49,067 bases of DNA from Gallionella sp. (lineage in GTDB: Bacteria; Pseudomonadota; Gammaproteobacteria; Burkholderiales; Gallionellaceae), in contig JAHFRA010000004.1 of assembly GCA_023259035.1 (NCBI GenBank), forward strand, positions 1 through 49,067. Direction: 5' to 3'. Below the pieces are notes generated by a model, which was not told the origin of the DNA, ran no database searches, and saw only the letters and a program-made list of their open reading frames with translations. Positions 25,042-34,640 of the stretch are shown here, piece by piece (position 1 is the stretch's first letter; each line of letters starts with the position of its first letter). The translations under genes and the position numbers were made by a program.

Positions 25042-26406
25042 ATGAATCTGTTGAACATCGTCATCCTCGCTGCCGGCAAAGGCACGCGCATGTATTCCGA
25101 AAAAGCCAAGGTGTTGCACGCGCTGGCGGGCAAGCCGCTGGTGCAGCATGTCCTCGAACGCGCGGTCGAGCTGAAGCCGCAGCTGATTTGTGTGGTGTAC
25201 GGGCATGGCGGGGAAGCCGTGCCGCAGGCGATGCAGCAATATCCCGCGAAATTTGTCATACAGGAGCCGCAGCTCGGCACCGGTCACGCGGTGCAGCAGG
25301 CGATGCCGCATCTGGCCGACGACAGCGATACGCTGGTGCTGTACGGCGATGTGCCGCTGATCCAGCACGGCACGCTGCACCAGATGCGGCAGGCGGGCAG
25401 CGGGCTGGTGTTGCTGACGGTCAATCTTTCAAACCCAACCGGCTACGGGCGCATCGTGCGCAATGGGCAGGGCGATGTGCTGAGTATCGTCGAGGAAAAA
25501 GATGCGTCACCCGAGCAGCGCGAAATCAACGAGGTGAATACCGGCATCCTGCTGGCGCCGACGCAAATGTTGCGCGGCTGGCTAGCGAAATTGCAGAACA
25601 ATAACTCGCAGGGTGAGTACTACCTCACCGATATCGTCAGCATGGCGGTGCAGCAGGGCGTCGCGGTGCATACCGTGCAGCCTGCGCACGATTGGGAAAT
25701 ACACGGAATAAACAGCAAGGCGCAACTGGCGGTGCTGGAGCGCACCTGGCAACTGGTCGAGGCAGGGCGTTTGCTGGCGCACGGCGTGACGCTGGCCGAT
25801 CCGGCGCGCCTCGATGTACGTGGCAAACTGAGCTGCGGGCGGGATGTCGAGATCGATGTCGGCTGCATCTTCGAAGGAGAGGTGAGTCTGGGCAATAATG
25901 TGCGAGTGGGCGCTTACAGCGTCATCAGGAATGCCACCATCGCCGCTGGCTCAGACATCGCGCCCTACAGCCACATCGACAGCAGCGCAGTGGGCGCTAA
26001 CTGCCACATCGGTCCTTTTGCACGCTTGCGCCCCGGCACGAAACTGCACGATGAGGTGCACATCGGCAATTTCGTCGAGGTAAAGAACAGCGAAATTGCG
26101 GCGAACAGCAAGGCCAACCATCTCAGCTACATCGGCGACAGCACCGTCGGCAGCCGCGTCAACATCGGCGCAGGCACGATCACCTGCAATTACGATGGCG
26201 CAAACAAATATCGCACCATCATCGAAGACGACGTGTTCATCGGCTCGGACACGCAACTGGTCGCGCCGGTGAGAGTGGGCAAAGGTGCGACCATCGGCGC
26301 CGGTTCCACGATCACCAAAGACACGCCAGAGGGAGAACTCACATTGTCGCGCAGCAAACAGATGACCGTTGCCGGATGGAAGCGGCCACAAAAAGGGAAA
26401 AAATAG
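25042..26406 (+). CDS. glmU: Bifunctional UDP-N-acetylglucosamine pyrophosphorylase / glucosamine-1-phosphate acetyltransferase
   Basis: GlmU acetylates glucosamine-1-phosphate and then couples it to UTP, giving UDP-GlcNAc for peptidoglycan and LPS. The N-terminal uridyltransferase domain (1-225) has the signature [18 protein letters not shown] and LYGDVPL; the C-terminal left-handed beta-helix (250-440) has hexapeptide repeats and the acetyl-CoA site region [10 protein letters not shown]. Length 454 is typical. One base separates it from glmS, so the two pathway genes form an operon. Confidence 0.97.
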   Translation: MNLLNIVILAAGKGTRMYSEKAKVLHALAGKPLVQHVLERAVELKPQLICVVYGHGGEAVPQAMQQYPAKFVIQEPQLGTGHAVQQAMPHLADDSDTLVLYGDVPLIQHGTLHQMRQAGSGLVLLTVNLSNPTGYGRIVRNGQGDVLSIVEEKDASPEQREINEVNTGILLAPTQMLRGWLAKLQNNNSQGEYYLTDIVSMAVQQGVAVHTVQPAHDWEIHGINSKAQLAVLERTWQLVEAGRLLAHGVTLADPARLDVRGKLSCGRDVEIDVGCIFEGEVSLGNNVRVGAYSVIRNATIAAGSDIAPYSHIDSSAVGANCHIGPFARLRPGTKLHDEVHIGNFVEVKNSEIAANSKANHLSYIGDSTVGSRVNIGAGTITCNYDGANKYRTIIEDDVFIGSDTQLVAPVRVGKGATIGAGSTITKDTPEGELTLSRSKQMTVAGWKRPQKGKK

Positions 26407-26407
26407 T

Positions 26408-28234
26408 ATGTGTGGAATCGTAGGCGCAGTCGCGCAACGCAATGTTGTGCCGATCTTGCTGGAGGGTCTGCAACGACTGGAATATCGCGGCTATGACTCG
26501 GCCGGTCTGGCCGTGGTGAATAATGGGCAATTGCAGTTGGTGCGCAGCACCGGTCGGGTTGTCGAATTGAGCGAAAAGAGCGCGGCGACGCAAGGCCGGA
26601 TCGGTATCGCGCATACCCGATGGGCGACGCATGGTGTACCCAGCGAGCGCAACGCGCACCCGCATCTGAGCAACAATCTGATCGCCGTGGTGCATAACGG
26701 CATCATCGAAAACTATGAAGTATTGCGCACCCGCCTGACCGCCGCAGGCTATCGGTTCACTTCCGATACCGACACCGAGGTCATCGCGCACCTGATACAC
26801 AGCCATTACGCGCGCGGCAATTCGTTGCTGGTCGCAACGCAGGCCTCGCTTGCGGAGTTGGTTGGCGCTTACGCCATCGGCGTGATCGCGGCGAACAACC
26901 CCGATCAACTGGTCTGCGCGCGGCGCGGCAGCCCGCTGCTGCTGGGCGTAGGCGTCGAAGAGCATTTCATCGCCTCGGATGTGTCCGCGCTGCTGCCGGT
27001 CACGCGCCGGGTGGTGTATCTCGAAGAGGGCGACGTGGTTGAACTGGGGCGGCGCAGTTACCGGATTTTCGATGCGCAAGGTAAACACGTTGAACGCGCC
27101 GTGCAGACCAGCGAGCTGAGTAACGAGAGCGTCGAGCTCGGACAGTACCGCCACTATATGCAAAAGGAAATTCACGAGCAGCCGCAAGCCTTGGCGAATA
27201 CCCTCGAATCGGTGTGCAACAGCCAGTCATTGGTGCCGGGCATCTTTGGCGCGGAAGCGGCGGCGACTTTTGCCGACATCGACAGCATCCTGATCCTGGC
27301 GTGCGGCACCAGCTATCATGCCGGCCTGGTGGCGCGCTACTGGCTGGAAGAAATCGCCGGTATCCGTTGCAGCGTGGAAATTGCCAGCGAATACCGCTAT
27401 CGCACCAGTGTGCCGAATCCGAGAACACTGGTCGTGGTGATCTCGCAATCCGGCGAGACCGCCGATACCCAGGCCGCGCTGAACCACGCCAAGGCACAGG
27501 GACACAGTCATACGCTCGCGATCTGCAACGTGCCGGAAAGCGCGCTGGTGCGGCTGTCCAAGCTGCGTCTGCTGACTCGCGCCGGACCGGAAATCGGCGT
27601 GGCCTCGACCAAGGCGTTTACCACGCAACTCGCCGCGCTGTTCCTGCTGACGCTGGTGCTGGCCAAAACACGCGGTCGCCTGACCGCGCCACAAGAGCAG
27701 CAATATCTGCACGAATTGCGCCATCTGCCCAGCGCGGCGCAAAAAGTGCTGGATCTGGAACCGCAGATCGCCAAGCTCGCCGAGCTGTTTGCCAACAAAC
27801 AGAACGCCTTATTTCTGGGGCGCGGGTTGCACTATCCAATTGCCCTGGAAGGCGCGCTTAAACTCAAGGAAATCTCCTATATCCACGCCGAAGCTTATCC
27901 GGCCGGGGAGCTTAAACATGGCCCGTTGGCGTTGGTGGATAAGGATATGCCGGTTATTTCGGTCGCGCCGAATGACGCGCTGCTGGAAAAGCTGAAATCC
28001 AACCTGCAGGAAGTGCGCGCGCGCGGTGGCGAGCTGTACGTGTTTGCCGACGCGGATACGCATATCCACGCGGCGGACGGCATCCATATCATGCAAATGC
28101 CCGAACACGCGGGATATTTAAGCCCTATTCTGCACACCATTCCGCTACAGCTGCTGGCATATTACGTCGCATTGCAAAAGGGTACCGATGTGGACAAGCC
28201 GAGAAATCTCGCCAAGTCCGTGACCGTGGAATAA
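26408..28234 (+). CDS. glmS: Glutamine-fructose-6-phosphate aminotransferase (isomerizing)
   Basis: GlmS makes glucosamine-6-phosphate from fructose-6-phosphate and glutamine, the entry step of amino-sugar synthesis. The protein has 608 residues. The glutaminase nucleophile Cys is residue 2 (MCGIVGAV), which fixes the start at ATG 26408; the frame upstream to 26369 lies inside glmU. Two SIS domains follow (CGTSYHAG and [22 protein letters not shown] VASTKAF), with the C-terminal [13 protein letters not shown] end typical of the family. No glmS ribozyme is present, as expected outside Firmicutes. Confidence 0.97.
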   Translation: MCGIVGAVAQRNVVPILLEGLQRLEYRGYDSAGLAVVNNGQLQLVRSTGRVVELSEKSAATQGRIGIAHTRWATHGVPSERNAHPHLSNNLIAVVHNGIIENYEVLRTRLTAAGYRFTSDTDTEVIAHLIHSHYARGNSLLVATQASLAELVGAYAIGVIAANNPDQLVCARRGSPLLLGVGVEEHFIASDVSALLPVTRRVVYLEEGDVVELGRRSYRIFDAQGKHVERAVQTSELSNESVELGQYRHYMQKEIHEQPQALANTLESVCNSQSLVPGIFGAEAAATFADIDSILILACGTSYHAGLVARYWLEEIAGIRCSVEIASEYRYRTSVPNPRTLVVVISQSGETADTQAALNHAKAQGHSHTLAICNVPESALVRLSKLRLLTRAGPEIGVASTKAFTTQLAALFLLTLVLAKTRGRLTAPQEQQYLHELRHLPSAAQKVLDLEPQIAKLAELFANKQNALFLGRGLHYPIALEGALKLKEISYIHAEAYPAGELKHGPLALVDKDMPVISVAPNDALLEKLKSNLQEVRARGGELYVFADADTHIHAADGIHIMQMPEHAGYLSPILHTIPLQLLAYYVALQKGTDVDKPRNLAKSVTVE

Positions 28235-28274
28235 CCACGGAATCTGTCGACCGCCCGTCAATGTGGAGTGACAA

Positions 28275-29039
28275 ATGGCGGTAATCGCCGTATTTAATCA
28301 AAAGGGTGGCGTAGGCAAAACCACTACTTGCCTGAATGTGACGGCTGCGTTGAATATTGCGCAGCGCTCTCCCATTGCGCTGGATTTGGACCCGCAGGGG
28401 CATCTGACCTTGTCCAGTGGCACGAAGAAAACCAGTGCTGATGCCGGCATGGCGTCTTTCTTTAAACACAAAACCCCGCTTGCCAGCTTGTTGCAGGAAA
28501 CGCCGCGCGGTTGGCAAATTATTGCGGCCTCGCTGGAACTTGCCAAAATTGATGCGATGTTTGGCAGCGATCCCAAAGCCGCAACTCTGTTGCGGCAAGG
28601 ATTGCGCGAAGACTTGGCGCTTACCGGCGCGCCAATCATGATCGATTGCTGCCCGATGCTGGGCGTCTTGACGCTTAATGCGCTGCTCGCAACCGACCGC
28701 GTGCTGATCCCGGTTTCGGCAGATTTCCTTTCATTGCAGGGCGTGCACCGTCTGGATAGCGCGCTCAATGTGCTGGAGGGAAAGCTCAACCGCAAGCTGG
28801 AAAGACGTATCGTTGTGACACGATTCGATTCGCGGCGTAAATTGTCCTACGATATTTTCGACAAGCTCAAGGAGCGCTACGGCGCGCTGGTGTGCAATAC
28901 GCGCATCGGAGAAACCGTCGCACTCGCAACCAGCCCCATGCACGGCAAAGATGTATTTGAATTTGCGCCGCACAGCCCCGGCGCGGCGGATTATCGGGCG
29001 CTGACCCAGGAGCTGTGGGACAGCGGCTTTTTTGTTTGA
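28275..29039 (+). CDS. Orphan ParA/MinD-family ATPase
   Basis: A 254-residue P-loop ATPase with the deviant Walker A KGGVGKTT (residues 10-17) starting with the signature Lys, the switch DLDPQGH and a Walker B-like PIMIDCCPMLG. It has no N-terminal HTH, so it resembles the small chromosomal ParA-like proteins that position cargo on the nucleoid or pole. No parB-like gene adjoins it. GGAG precedes the ATG. The cargo cannot be told from context: glmUS upstream and convergent ubiB downstream. Confidence 0.9.
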   Translation: MAVIAVFNQKGGVGKTTTCLNVTAALNIAQRSPIALDLDPQGHLTLSSGTKKTSADAGMASFFKHKTPLASLLQETPRGWQIIAASLELAKIDAMFGSDPKAATLLRQGLREDLALTGAPIMIDCCPMLGVLTLNALLATDRVLIPVSADFLSLQGVHRLDSALNVLEGKLNRKLERRIVVTRFDSRRKLSYDIFDKLKERYGALVCNTRIGETVALATSPMHGKDVFEFAPHSPGAADYRALTQELWDSGFFV

Positions 29040-29040
29040 A

Positions 29041-29142
29041 GAATCGCGCGCACAGCGCACGCTACGCAGATGAGATGCCAGGTTTATGGCTGAAAAATGG
29101 CGGTGCGGCAAATATGTAGCGTGCGCTGTGCGCACGATATTC
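29041..29142. repeat. Palindromic element between parA-like and ubiB stop codons
   Basis: Arms of about 26 bp (29041-29066 and 29116-29142) contain GCGCACAGCGCACGCTAC and its near-exact complement, around a 49-base centre. It starts one base after the ParA-like stop and its far end includes part of the ubiB stop. It can serve as a two-way terminator-like hairpin and looks like a mobile repetitive palindrome. Confidence 0.88.
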
Positions 29143-30661
29143 AGGTTGAGACCCAAATCCCCCAGGCAACAATACCCAGCAGCAACAAATTGAACAGTAT
29201 CAGCCAGGTGTTGTAGCATTTTTGCCGCTCCAGCATTTTGCGCAACGCGTCATCGCTACGGTTTGCTTCAATAGCCGACAAATGGCGGTGCAGCAGGCGC
29301 GGCAGTTGCGGCAACAAGGTGGCATAGTGCGGCGCTTCGCTGCGCAGGGTTTTGAAGAAGCCGCGCCAGCCCACCTGCTCGCTCATCCAGCGCTCCAGCC
29401 AGGGCTTGGCGGTCTTCCACAAATCCAGTTCGGGGTCGAGTTGCAGCCCCAGCCCTTCGATATTGAGCAAGGTTTTTTGCAGCAGCACCAGCTGCGGCTG
29501 GATTTCGATGCCGAAGCGGCGCGAGGTCTGGAACAGGCGCAGCAGCACGCGCCCGAAAGAAACCTCACGCAACGGCTTGTCGAAGATCGGTTCGCACACC
29601 GCGCGAATAGCGGACTCCAATTCATCCACGCGGGTTTCTTTGGGAGCCCAGCCGGATTCGATATGCACCTCCGCCACGCGCTTGTAATCGCGCTGGAAGA
29701 AGGCGATGAAGTTTTGTGCAAGATAATGCTTGTCGGTATCGGTGAGCGTGCCCATGATGCCGAAATCCAGCGCGATGTAGCGGCCGTCAGCCGCCACCTG
29801 CACGTTGCCGGGGTGCATGTCGGCATGAAAGAAGCCATCGCGGAATACCTGCATGTAAAAAATTTCCACGCCATTCGCGGCGAGCCTGGGGATGTCTATG
29901 CCCGCCGCGCGCAACGCGTCCACCTGACTGATGGAGATACCGTCCATGCGCTCCATCACCATCACATCCGTTGTGCACCAGTCCCAATAAACTTCCGGCA
30001 CCGTGAGCAAATTCGAGTCGGCAAAATTGCGTTTCAGCTGGCTGGCGCAGGAAGCTTCGCGCATCAGGTCGAGTTCGTCGCGCAGATATTTTTCAAATTC
30101 GGCCACTACCAGTTTTGGCTTGAGCCGCTTGCCGTCTTCCCACCAGCGTTCCATCAGCCCGGCGCAGATATTGAGCAGTGCGACATCATGCGCGATGATG
30201 TTTGCGATGCCGGGGCGCAGTATCTTCACCGCAACTTCACGCCCATCCGGCAGCACCGCAAAATGCACTTGAGCCACCGAGGCGCTGGCGATGGGCGTCT
30301 CGTCAAAACTGCGGAACACCTCGCCGAGTTTCTTTTTGTAGGTAGCCTCCAGCAGCGCCACGGCCTGCGCGGAAGGAAACGGCGGCACCTGATCCTGCAG
30401 TTTGGCGAGTTCGTCGGCGATGTCAGCGGGCATCAGGTCGCGCCGGGTGGAAAGCATCTGGCCGAACTTGACGAAAATCGGGCCCAGGTTTTCCAGTGCG
30501 AGGCGCAACCTTTCTGCGCGCGGAGCGGAAGTGTTGCGAAAGAACAGCAGGACATTGAGCGGCACCAGCATCCAGCGGGTGCGCGCATGCGCGAGCAGGA
30601 ATTCGTCCAGCCCGAAGCGCAGCACCACAAAAATTATTTTCAGCAGGCGTAACAGGCGCAT
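29141..30661 (-). CDS. ubiB: UbiB atypical kinase/ATPase of ubiquinone biosynthesis
   Basis: UbiB supports the hydroxylation stages of ubiquinone synthesis, probably by ATP-driven handling of lipid intermediates. The 506 residues show the ADCK-family KxGQ motif ([14 protein letters not shown], near residue 65), the A-rich/VAIK-like AVKILRPG, catalytic HADMHPGNV, and ALDFGIMG in place of DFG. A membrane anchor occupies the last 23 residues. ubiE and ubiJ, its usual neighbours, are absent here. The 476-residue frame on the opposite strand is an antisense shadow. Confidence 0.96.
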   Translation of the reverse strand: MRLLRLLKIIFVVLRFGLDEFLLAHARTRWMLVPLNVLLFFRNTSAPRAERLRLALENLGPIFVKFGQMLSTRRDLMPADIADELAKLQDQVPPFPSAQAVALLEATYKKKLGEVFRSFDETPIASASVAQVHFAVLPDGREVAVKILRPGIANIIAHDVALLNICAGLMERWWEDGKRLKPKLVVAEFEKYLRDELDLMREASCASQLKRNFADSNLLTVPEVYWDWCTTDVMVMERMDGISISQVDALRAAGIDIPRLAANGVEIFYMQVFRDGFFHADMHPGNVQVAADGRYIALDFGIMGTLTDTDKHYLAQNFIAFFQRDYKRVAEVHIESGWAPKETRVDELESAIRAVCEPIFDKPLREVSFGRVLLRLFQTSRRFGIEIQPQLVLLQKTLLNIEGLGLQLDPELDLWKTAKPWLERWMSEQVGWRGFFKTLRSEAPHYATLLPQLPRLLHRHLSAIEANRSDDALRKMLERQKCYNTWLILFNLLLLGIVAWGIWVST

Positions 30662-30731
30662 GTCAATTATCTATCCGCTCGCCTTTTAACGTGAAACTCG
30701 CGCAGTGCGCAGGCTGGGCAAACACGATGTC

Positions 30732-31604
30732 CTAGTGCAAAGCAGTTTGTTGTATTCCCGCCAGCAGCCACACCGACTTGTTGTCGCGCAGATTCTTCTG
30801 CACATGCCAGATTTCATCCACGTTGTCCGGTGCGCCGTTATTCTCGCGTAACTGGCCGGTGAAGCGCACGCTGGCAATCGCCAGGTCGCCTTCGTTCGCC
30901 ACTTCCAGCAACTCGCCGTTGATCGCAAGCACATCGGTCTTTTGCGGCGTGTCATCGCGTTCCTGCATCTGCATCGAGATTTCCGCGAACATTTCCGGCG
31001 TGGTGTATTCGCGAACATCGTTCACATCCTTGCGGTCATTTGCGGCCTGCAAGCGGATGAACGAAGTCTTCGCGCTGCGCAGAAAAGTTTCCACCGGAAA
31101 GTCTGCCGGGATGTTGCTCGGAGCAGCGGGTGCGGCGGCGAATGCGGCACTACCGCCATACACCGGCTGTGGTGCGGGTTGCGGCTCACTATAGGGCGCG
31201 CCTGCCCCGGCATATTGCAGCGCAGGTTGAGCCTGATTTTTGCGGAACAAGGAAAGCAGGAACATCACTGCAACGCCGGCAAGAATCGCCATCAGCATGC
31301 CACCCATTGCACCGCCCATACCGCCTAAACCACCGCCAGCAAACATCGCACCCAAGCCCGCGCCAATGGCCAAACCAGCCAATGGGCCAAGCCACTTATT
31401 GCCAGCCGGTGCTGGCGCCGCAGCAGGAGCTGCGCCTGGTGTCGGAGTGGGCGCTGCTGCAGGAACCCTTGGAGCCTGTTGCGGCGTCATCGAGCGTTGC
31501 TTGCCGAAACTGCCACCGCCCCCGAAACGCCGTGCTTCCGCCGTTGCGGCAAAGAAACTCAGGCTGGTCAAAATAATCGTCAACAACATCAAAAATCTTT
31601 TCAT
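30732..31604 (-). CDS. Tim44-like domain membrane protein
   Basis: A 290-residue protein. After a signal-like segment (residues 1-24) comes a Gly/Pro/Ala-rich linker, a Gly-rich membrane region (about 75-125), a second flexible linker and a C-terminal Tim44/MBA1-like domain (about 165-290: FLRSAKTSFIRLQAANDRKDVNDVREYTTPEMFAEI). Bacterial Tim44-like proteins are envelope-associated with no settled function. Start at ATG 31604 has an AAGGA site; the longer frame to 31628 does not. It lies upstream of ubiB on the same strand with a 70-base gap. Confidence 0.9.
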   Translation of the reverse strand: MKRFLMLLTIILTSLSFFAATAEARRFGGGGSFGKQRSMTPQQAPRVPAAAPTPTPGAAPAAAPAPAGNKWLGPLAGLAIGAGLGAMFAGGGLGGMGGAMGGMLMAILAGVAVMFLLSLFRKNQAQPALQYAGAGAPYSEPQPAPQPVYGGSAAFAAAPAAPSNIPADFPVETFLRSAKTSFIRLQAANDRKDVNDVREYTTPEMFAEISMQMQERDDTPQKTDVLAINGELLEVANEGDLAIASVRFTGQLRENNGAPDNVDEIWHVQKNLRDNKSVWLLAGIQQTALH

Positions 31605-31842
31605 ATATTCCTTTGGGAGAGTATCCAATACTCAAAACGGGTTCAAGTATAACAAAGACCTCGTATAACCACTGCGCTTGATTATGCTTGGCCGAGAAGC
31701 GCCCTGACATTATAGGTACCAGCTTATACACCCGGTTCTTCGCAGCTTCTCCATTGCGCCAAATTGTGTCGGGTTGTGTGGCATAATTTCCCGTTAGCTG
31801 CAATACGGTTATCCTGATTCATCCTTATTTTTTGGGCAATAC

Positions 31843-32364
31843 ATGATGGCGCATGACCAACAAGCCTCACTGGCAAATCTGGAGCTTATAAGCGGCGAGC
31901 AGGGCTCGCGCGAGAAAATTGCCAGCCTGCTGGATAACACACAAATGTTTAAAGGGCTCGAGTGGTTGCAAATTGAGGCATTGTCCGGTTATGTCCAGTT
32001 GTATCGTGCAGCGCCTGATAGCACCTTGTTTCGCGAGGGTGATAAGGGTGATTTTATGTGCATCGTGCTGAAAGGCAAGCTGGAGGTTCGCAAGGAGGAT
32101 AACCTGCGCGTTGAGAAGACCGTCGCCACAATATTCCCGGGGCGAAGTTTGGGAGAAATGTCGATGGTGGACGGGGAGCCGCGATCTGCGACAGTCGCAG
32201 TTGTCGAGCCGGCACTCCTGGCGGTGTTGACGCGCGAAAACTTTTTACTTATCACCCGCGATAAACCGGCGCTAGCAGTAAAAATTCTGCTCAAAATCGC
32301 ACAGCTGCTCAGCCAGCATCTGCGGCATACAAGCGGCATTCTGGTCGATTATCTGGGGAAGTAG
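31843..32364 (+). CDS. Stand-alone cyclic-nucleotide-binding domain protein
   Basis: A 173-residue protein consisting mainly of one cNMP-binding domain: FREGDKGDFMCIVLKGKLEV, then the phosphate-binding cassette region GRSLGEMSMVDGEPRSATVAV. A helical extension lies on each side, and no HTH follows, so it is not a Crp/Fnr regulator. It might act by binding a partner or may have lost nucleotide binding. ATG at 31843 is preceded by TTGGGCAATAC, a weak ribosome site; ATG 31846 is also possible. Confidence 0.87.
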   Translation: MMAHDQQASLANLELISGEQGSREKIASLLDNTQMFKGLEWLQIEALSGYVQLYRAAPDSTLFREGDKGDFMCIVLKGKLEVRKEDNLRVEKTVATIFPGRSLGEMSMVDGEPRSATVAVVEPALLAVLTRENFLLITRDKPALAVKILLKIAQLLSQHLRHTSGILVDYLGK

Positions 32365-32452
32365 CGTGCACCGGAGGCGGGATAGCCGCGGGCAGCGCAG
32401 GTAATAATTATTTTCTACTATCCTTACCGCTTACCGCGATATGCGCAGGTTG

Positions 32453-33121
32453 TTAAAACGGTGGTTCGCTTGTCAGGGACAGCAGTTTACCGCTGAGCGG
32501 ATGGTCAAAGCTCAACATGCTGGCGTGCAGCAGCAAACGTTCTGCCTTGATGACCGATTCTCCGCCGTATAAGGCATCGCCAAGAATCGGGTGCCCGATG
32601 GCGGCCAGATGCACCCGCAACTGGTGGGTACGGCCAGTCACTGGTTCCAATATCACGCGGCTGCTATCGGTGTTCACGTCATGCATTAGCCGTCGATAGC
32701 GCGTTAGCGATGGCTTGCCAGCGTCCCGATCCACCTTCTGCCGCGGGCGATTCTGCCAGTCGGAGATCAGCGGCAGATTGATCTCTCCAGCCAATGGCTC
32801 CAGCCTGCCTGACACCACCGCCACATAACGTTTTTGTACTTCGCGTTCGCGAAACATCTGCGAAATGCGGCGCTGCATCTCGGCCCCGCGCGCGAACAGC
32901 AGTAGGCCGGAAGTCGCCATATCCAAGCGATGCACGATCAGCGCATCGGGGAACTCGGCTTGCACGCGGCTTGCCAGACAGTCCTGTTTGTCCGTCCCGC
33001 GCCCCGGCACCGCCAGCAGCCCGGCGGGTTTGTTCACGGCAATGAGAGAATCGTCCCGGTAGATGAGATAGAGGTCGCCGCCAAGTGGAGGGGCGTAGGC
33101 AGTGTTCAGCGAGTGCAGCAA
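32453..33121 (-). CDS. RluA-family pseudouridine synthase
   Basis: An RNA pseudouridine synthase of the RluA/RsuA superfamily with motif HRLDMATSGLLLFA containing the catalytic Asp, VNKPAGLLAVPGRG early and PVTGRTHQLRVHLAAIGHPILGD later. There is no S4 domain, giving about 222 residues, close to the RluA (23S U746/tRNA U32) type; the target is not certain. The frame is open to 33283, but that part overlaps a small Cys-rich gene in another frame and is not conserved, so I place the start at TTG 33121, just before LNTAYAPPLGGDL. No good ribosome site supports any start. Confidence 0.85.
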   Translation of the reverse strand: MLHSLNTAYAPPLGGDLYLIYRDDSLIAVNKPAGLLAVPGRGTDKQDCLASRVQAEFPDALIVHRLDMATSGLLLFARGAEMQRRISQMFREREVQKRYVAVVSGRLEPLAGEINLPLISDWQNRPRQKVDRDAGKPSLTRYRRLMHDVNTDSSRVILEPVTGRTHQLRVHLAAIGHPILGDALYGGESVIKAERLLLHASMLSFDHPLSGKLLSLTSEPPF

Positions 33122-33152
33122 GTCTTGGTTTTGCCGAATATTGGAAAGGCCA

Positions 33153-33368
33153 TCAATCGGTCTCCGACAACCCGCGAAGGTTGGGGTTTTCTTCCGGCTG
33201 CGGTTCCGCTTTGTTGTCGCTTCGCACTCTGGCGGGGCGGTTTTTGCTCTCATCCGCCCAGACGAAACGACCGAACAGCACACACCCTTTCATTCCAGGA
33301 TCGCAGGGCACATCGTTGACGCGTGCGCATTTGCCATCGCATTCATGCGGACATCCCCAAGAGCTCAT
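33153..33368 (-). CDS. Small cysteine-rich conserved protein
   Basis: A 71-residue protein with five Cys in its first 30 residues (C6, C10, C14, C22, C29) in the pattern WGCPHECDGKC...PCDPGMKGCVLFGRF. This looks like a known uncharacterised betaproteobacterial family in which the PCDPGMKGCVL block is constant, suggesting metal or disulfide binding. An AGGGGA site precedes the ATG. The C-terminal third is polar and variable. It ends 31 bases before the proposed start of the pseudouridine synthase and may be co-transcribed with it. Confidence 0.7.
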   Translation of the reverse strand: MSSWGCPHECDGKCARVNDVPCDPGMKGCVLFGRFVWADESKNRPARVRSDNKAEPQPEENPNLRGLSETD

Positions 33369-33488
33369 GAGCTTTCCCCTTTCCCGTCAAACCAGGATTA
33401 ATGGAATGGACACACACTACCCTAAACGGTAGCAAAGTGCCAAAGTAGCGGTGCAGTAACGCCTGCCAAATAGAGAGGCGCGTTTGAC

Positions 33489-33540
33489 GTGAAGATTACT
33501 ACGCTAGGCGCCGGTTTGGCAAAGGACGTATTCCAGTTCG
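33489..33540 (+). mobile_element. Fragment of an IS110-type transposase N-terminus
   Basis: The translation VKITTLGAGLAKDVFQF resembles the start of IS110-family (DEDD) transposases, where the pattern is KITTxGIDLAKxVFQ. The catalytic first Asp (in GIDLAK) is replaced by Gly, and homology stops within 20 codons. It is a relic only. The rest of 33369-33756 has no gene I can support. Confidence 0.4.
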
Positions 33541-33756
33541 AAGTGCAGCAGTCAATGGCGGCTTGGTATACGCAGCTCTATCCGGGCCAAGTGTTCAATG
33601 TGCGCATAGTTTCGCGCCTTGCTGTTTTCTGGCTCTCACAAGTCTGATGCCTGTTGCATCCTTGGCCGTCGCACCGTAACCACAGCCGGGAATTTTAAGG
33701 GCAGGTTCGGCCATGTAAAATCTGGGCTCAATACTTTATCGGGAAGTGACTGTCGG

Positions 33757-34455
33757 CTAAAACTTGATAGCCGAGAAAACTTTTTTCGCCAGGCTGCCCG
33801 TCGCTTCCAGCGGGTTCGCGCGAATGGCTTTTTCCTGCTCCGCCATCATCAGGAATAATCCGTCCATTGCCTTGCGCGTGATGTAGTCGTCGAGCTTGGC
33901 GTCGCGCTCGTCCACCAGGCCGAATTTCACGCCTTTGCCGGCAAACTGGTCATATTTCTCCGCGACCTTTACCTTCAGCATCGCCTTGTTGATGATCGGC
34001 TTGAACTTGCCCGCCAGCGCGGTTTCGGTGTTCTTGCGGAAGTATTGCGTGGCGGCGTCAGCGCCGCCGGTGAGGATGCTTTTGGCATCTTCCACGGTCA
34101 TTTTCTTGACCGCGCCGGTCAGCAGATTTTTGGCTTCCGGCACGGCGGCTTCGGCGGCGCGATTCATCGACGTGGTCAGCTCATCCGCATATTTGCCCAT
34201 GCCGAATTTGCGCAGCGCGCTATCCACTTTTCTCAGGTTTTCCGGCAGCGGGATGCGCACCTTGTCGTTGCCGAGATAGCCATTCTCTTTTGCCAGGCTC
34301 TTTACCGCAGTTTCCGCGCCCTGCGTCAGTGCCTGCTTCAGGCTGGCGACCTGATCCTTGTTGCTGAAGCTGGAGAGGTCGAGAGCGGCTGCACCAGCGG
34401 CGGAAAACAGAAACGAGGCAACGAAAATGCTGCGGATCAGTTGGTGTAGTTGCAT
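33757..34455 (-). CDS. DUF4197 family exported protein
   Basis: A 232-residue protein with a cleavable signal peptide (residues 1-24, ending AAA-LD) and the DUF4197 domain over the rest: ALTQGAETAVKSLAKENGYLGNDKVRIPLPENLRK, LLTGAVKKMTVEDAKSIL and the end EATGSLAKKVFSAIKF. The family is mostly helical, periplasmic, widespread in proteobacteria and of unknown function. It ends in a region with a short plus-strand remnant of mobile DNA. It stands alone. Confidence 0.92.
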   Translation of the reverse strand: MQLHQLIRSIFVASFLFSAAGAAALDLSSFSNKDQVASLKQALTQGAETAVKSLAKENGYLGNDKVRIPLPENLRKVDSALRKFGMGKYADELTTSMNRAAEAAVPEAKNLLTGAVKKMTVEDAKSILTGGADAATQYFRKNTETALAGKFKPIINKAMLKVKVAEKYDQFAGKGVKFGLVDERDAKLDDYITRKAMDGLFLMMAEQEKAIRANPLEATGSLAKKVFSAIKF

Positions 34456-34495
34456 GACAGACTCCTTAAACTCTTCATGGGTAAGTATATTGCCT

Positions 34496-34640
34496 GGAAG
34501 TCATCTTAAAAATTCGCGAGGAGGGATGGATGCAAGGCGCACGGAACGCAGAAACCGGAATGTACTTAAGGTACATGAGGATTTCGAGTACCGCGCAACG
34601 CCGCAGACGCCCCTCCGCAGCAATTTTTAAGACGGCTTCC
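34496..34640. repeat. 145-bp palindromic element with 19-bp terminal inverted repeats, MITE-like
   Basis: Terminal repeats 34496-34514 and 34622-34640 (GGAAG..TCTTAAAAATT type) differ at two positions. The interior is itself imperfectly palindromic around TGTACTTAAGGTACA (34560-34574). No coding capacity. The right terminal repeat supplies the TAA stop of lpd, so insertion may have trimmed the lpd end. I have the impression that similar elements occur in other betaproteobacteria. Confidence 0.85.

Noticed and set aside
29222..30652. 476-codon open frame on the plus strand
   Set aside because: It is wholly antisense to ubiB, whose motifs are complete. Long antisense frames are expected in GC-rich genes, and this one shows no family signature.
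33122..33283. N-terminal extension of the pseudouridine synthase
   Set aside because: It overlaps the conserved Cys-rich small gene in another frame and has no RluA similarity.
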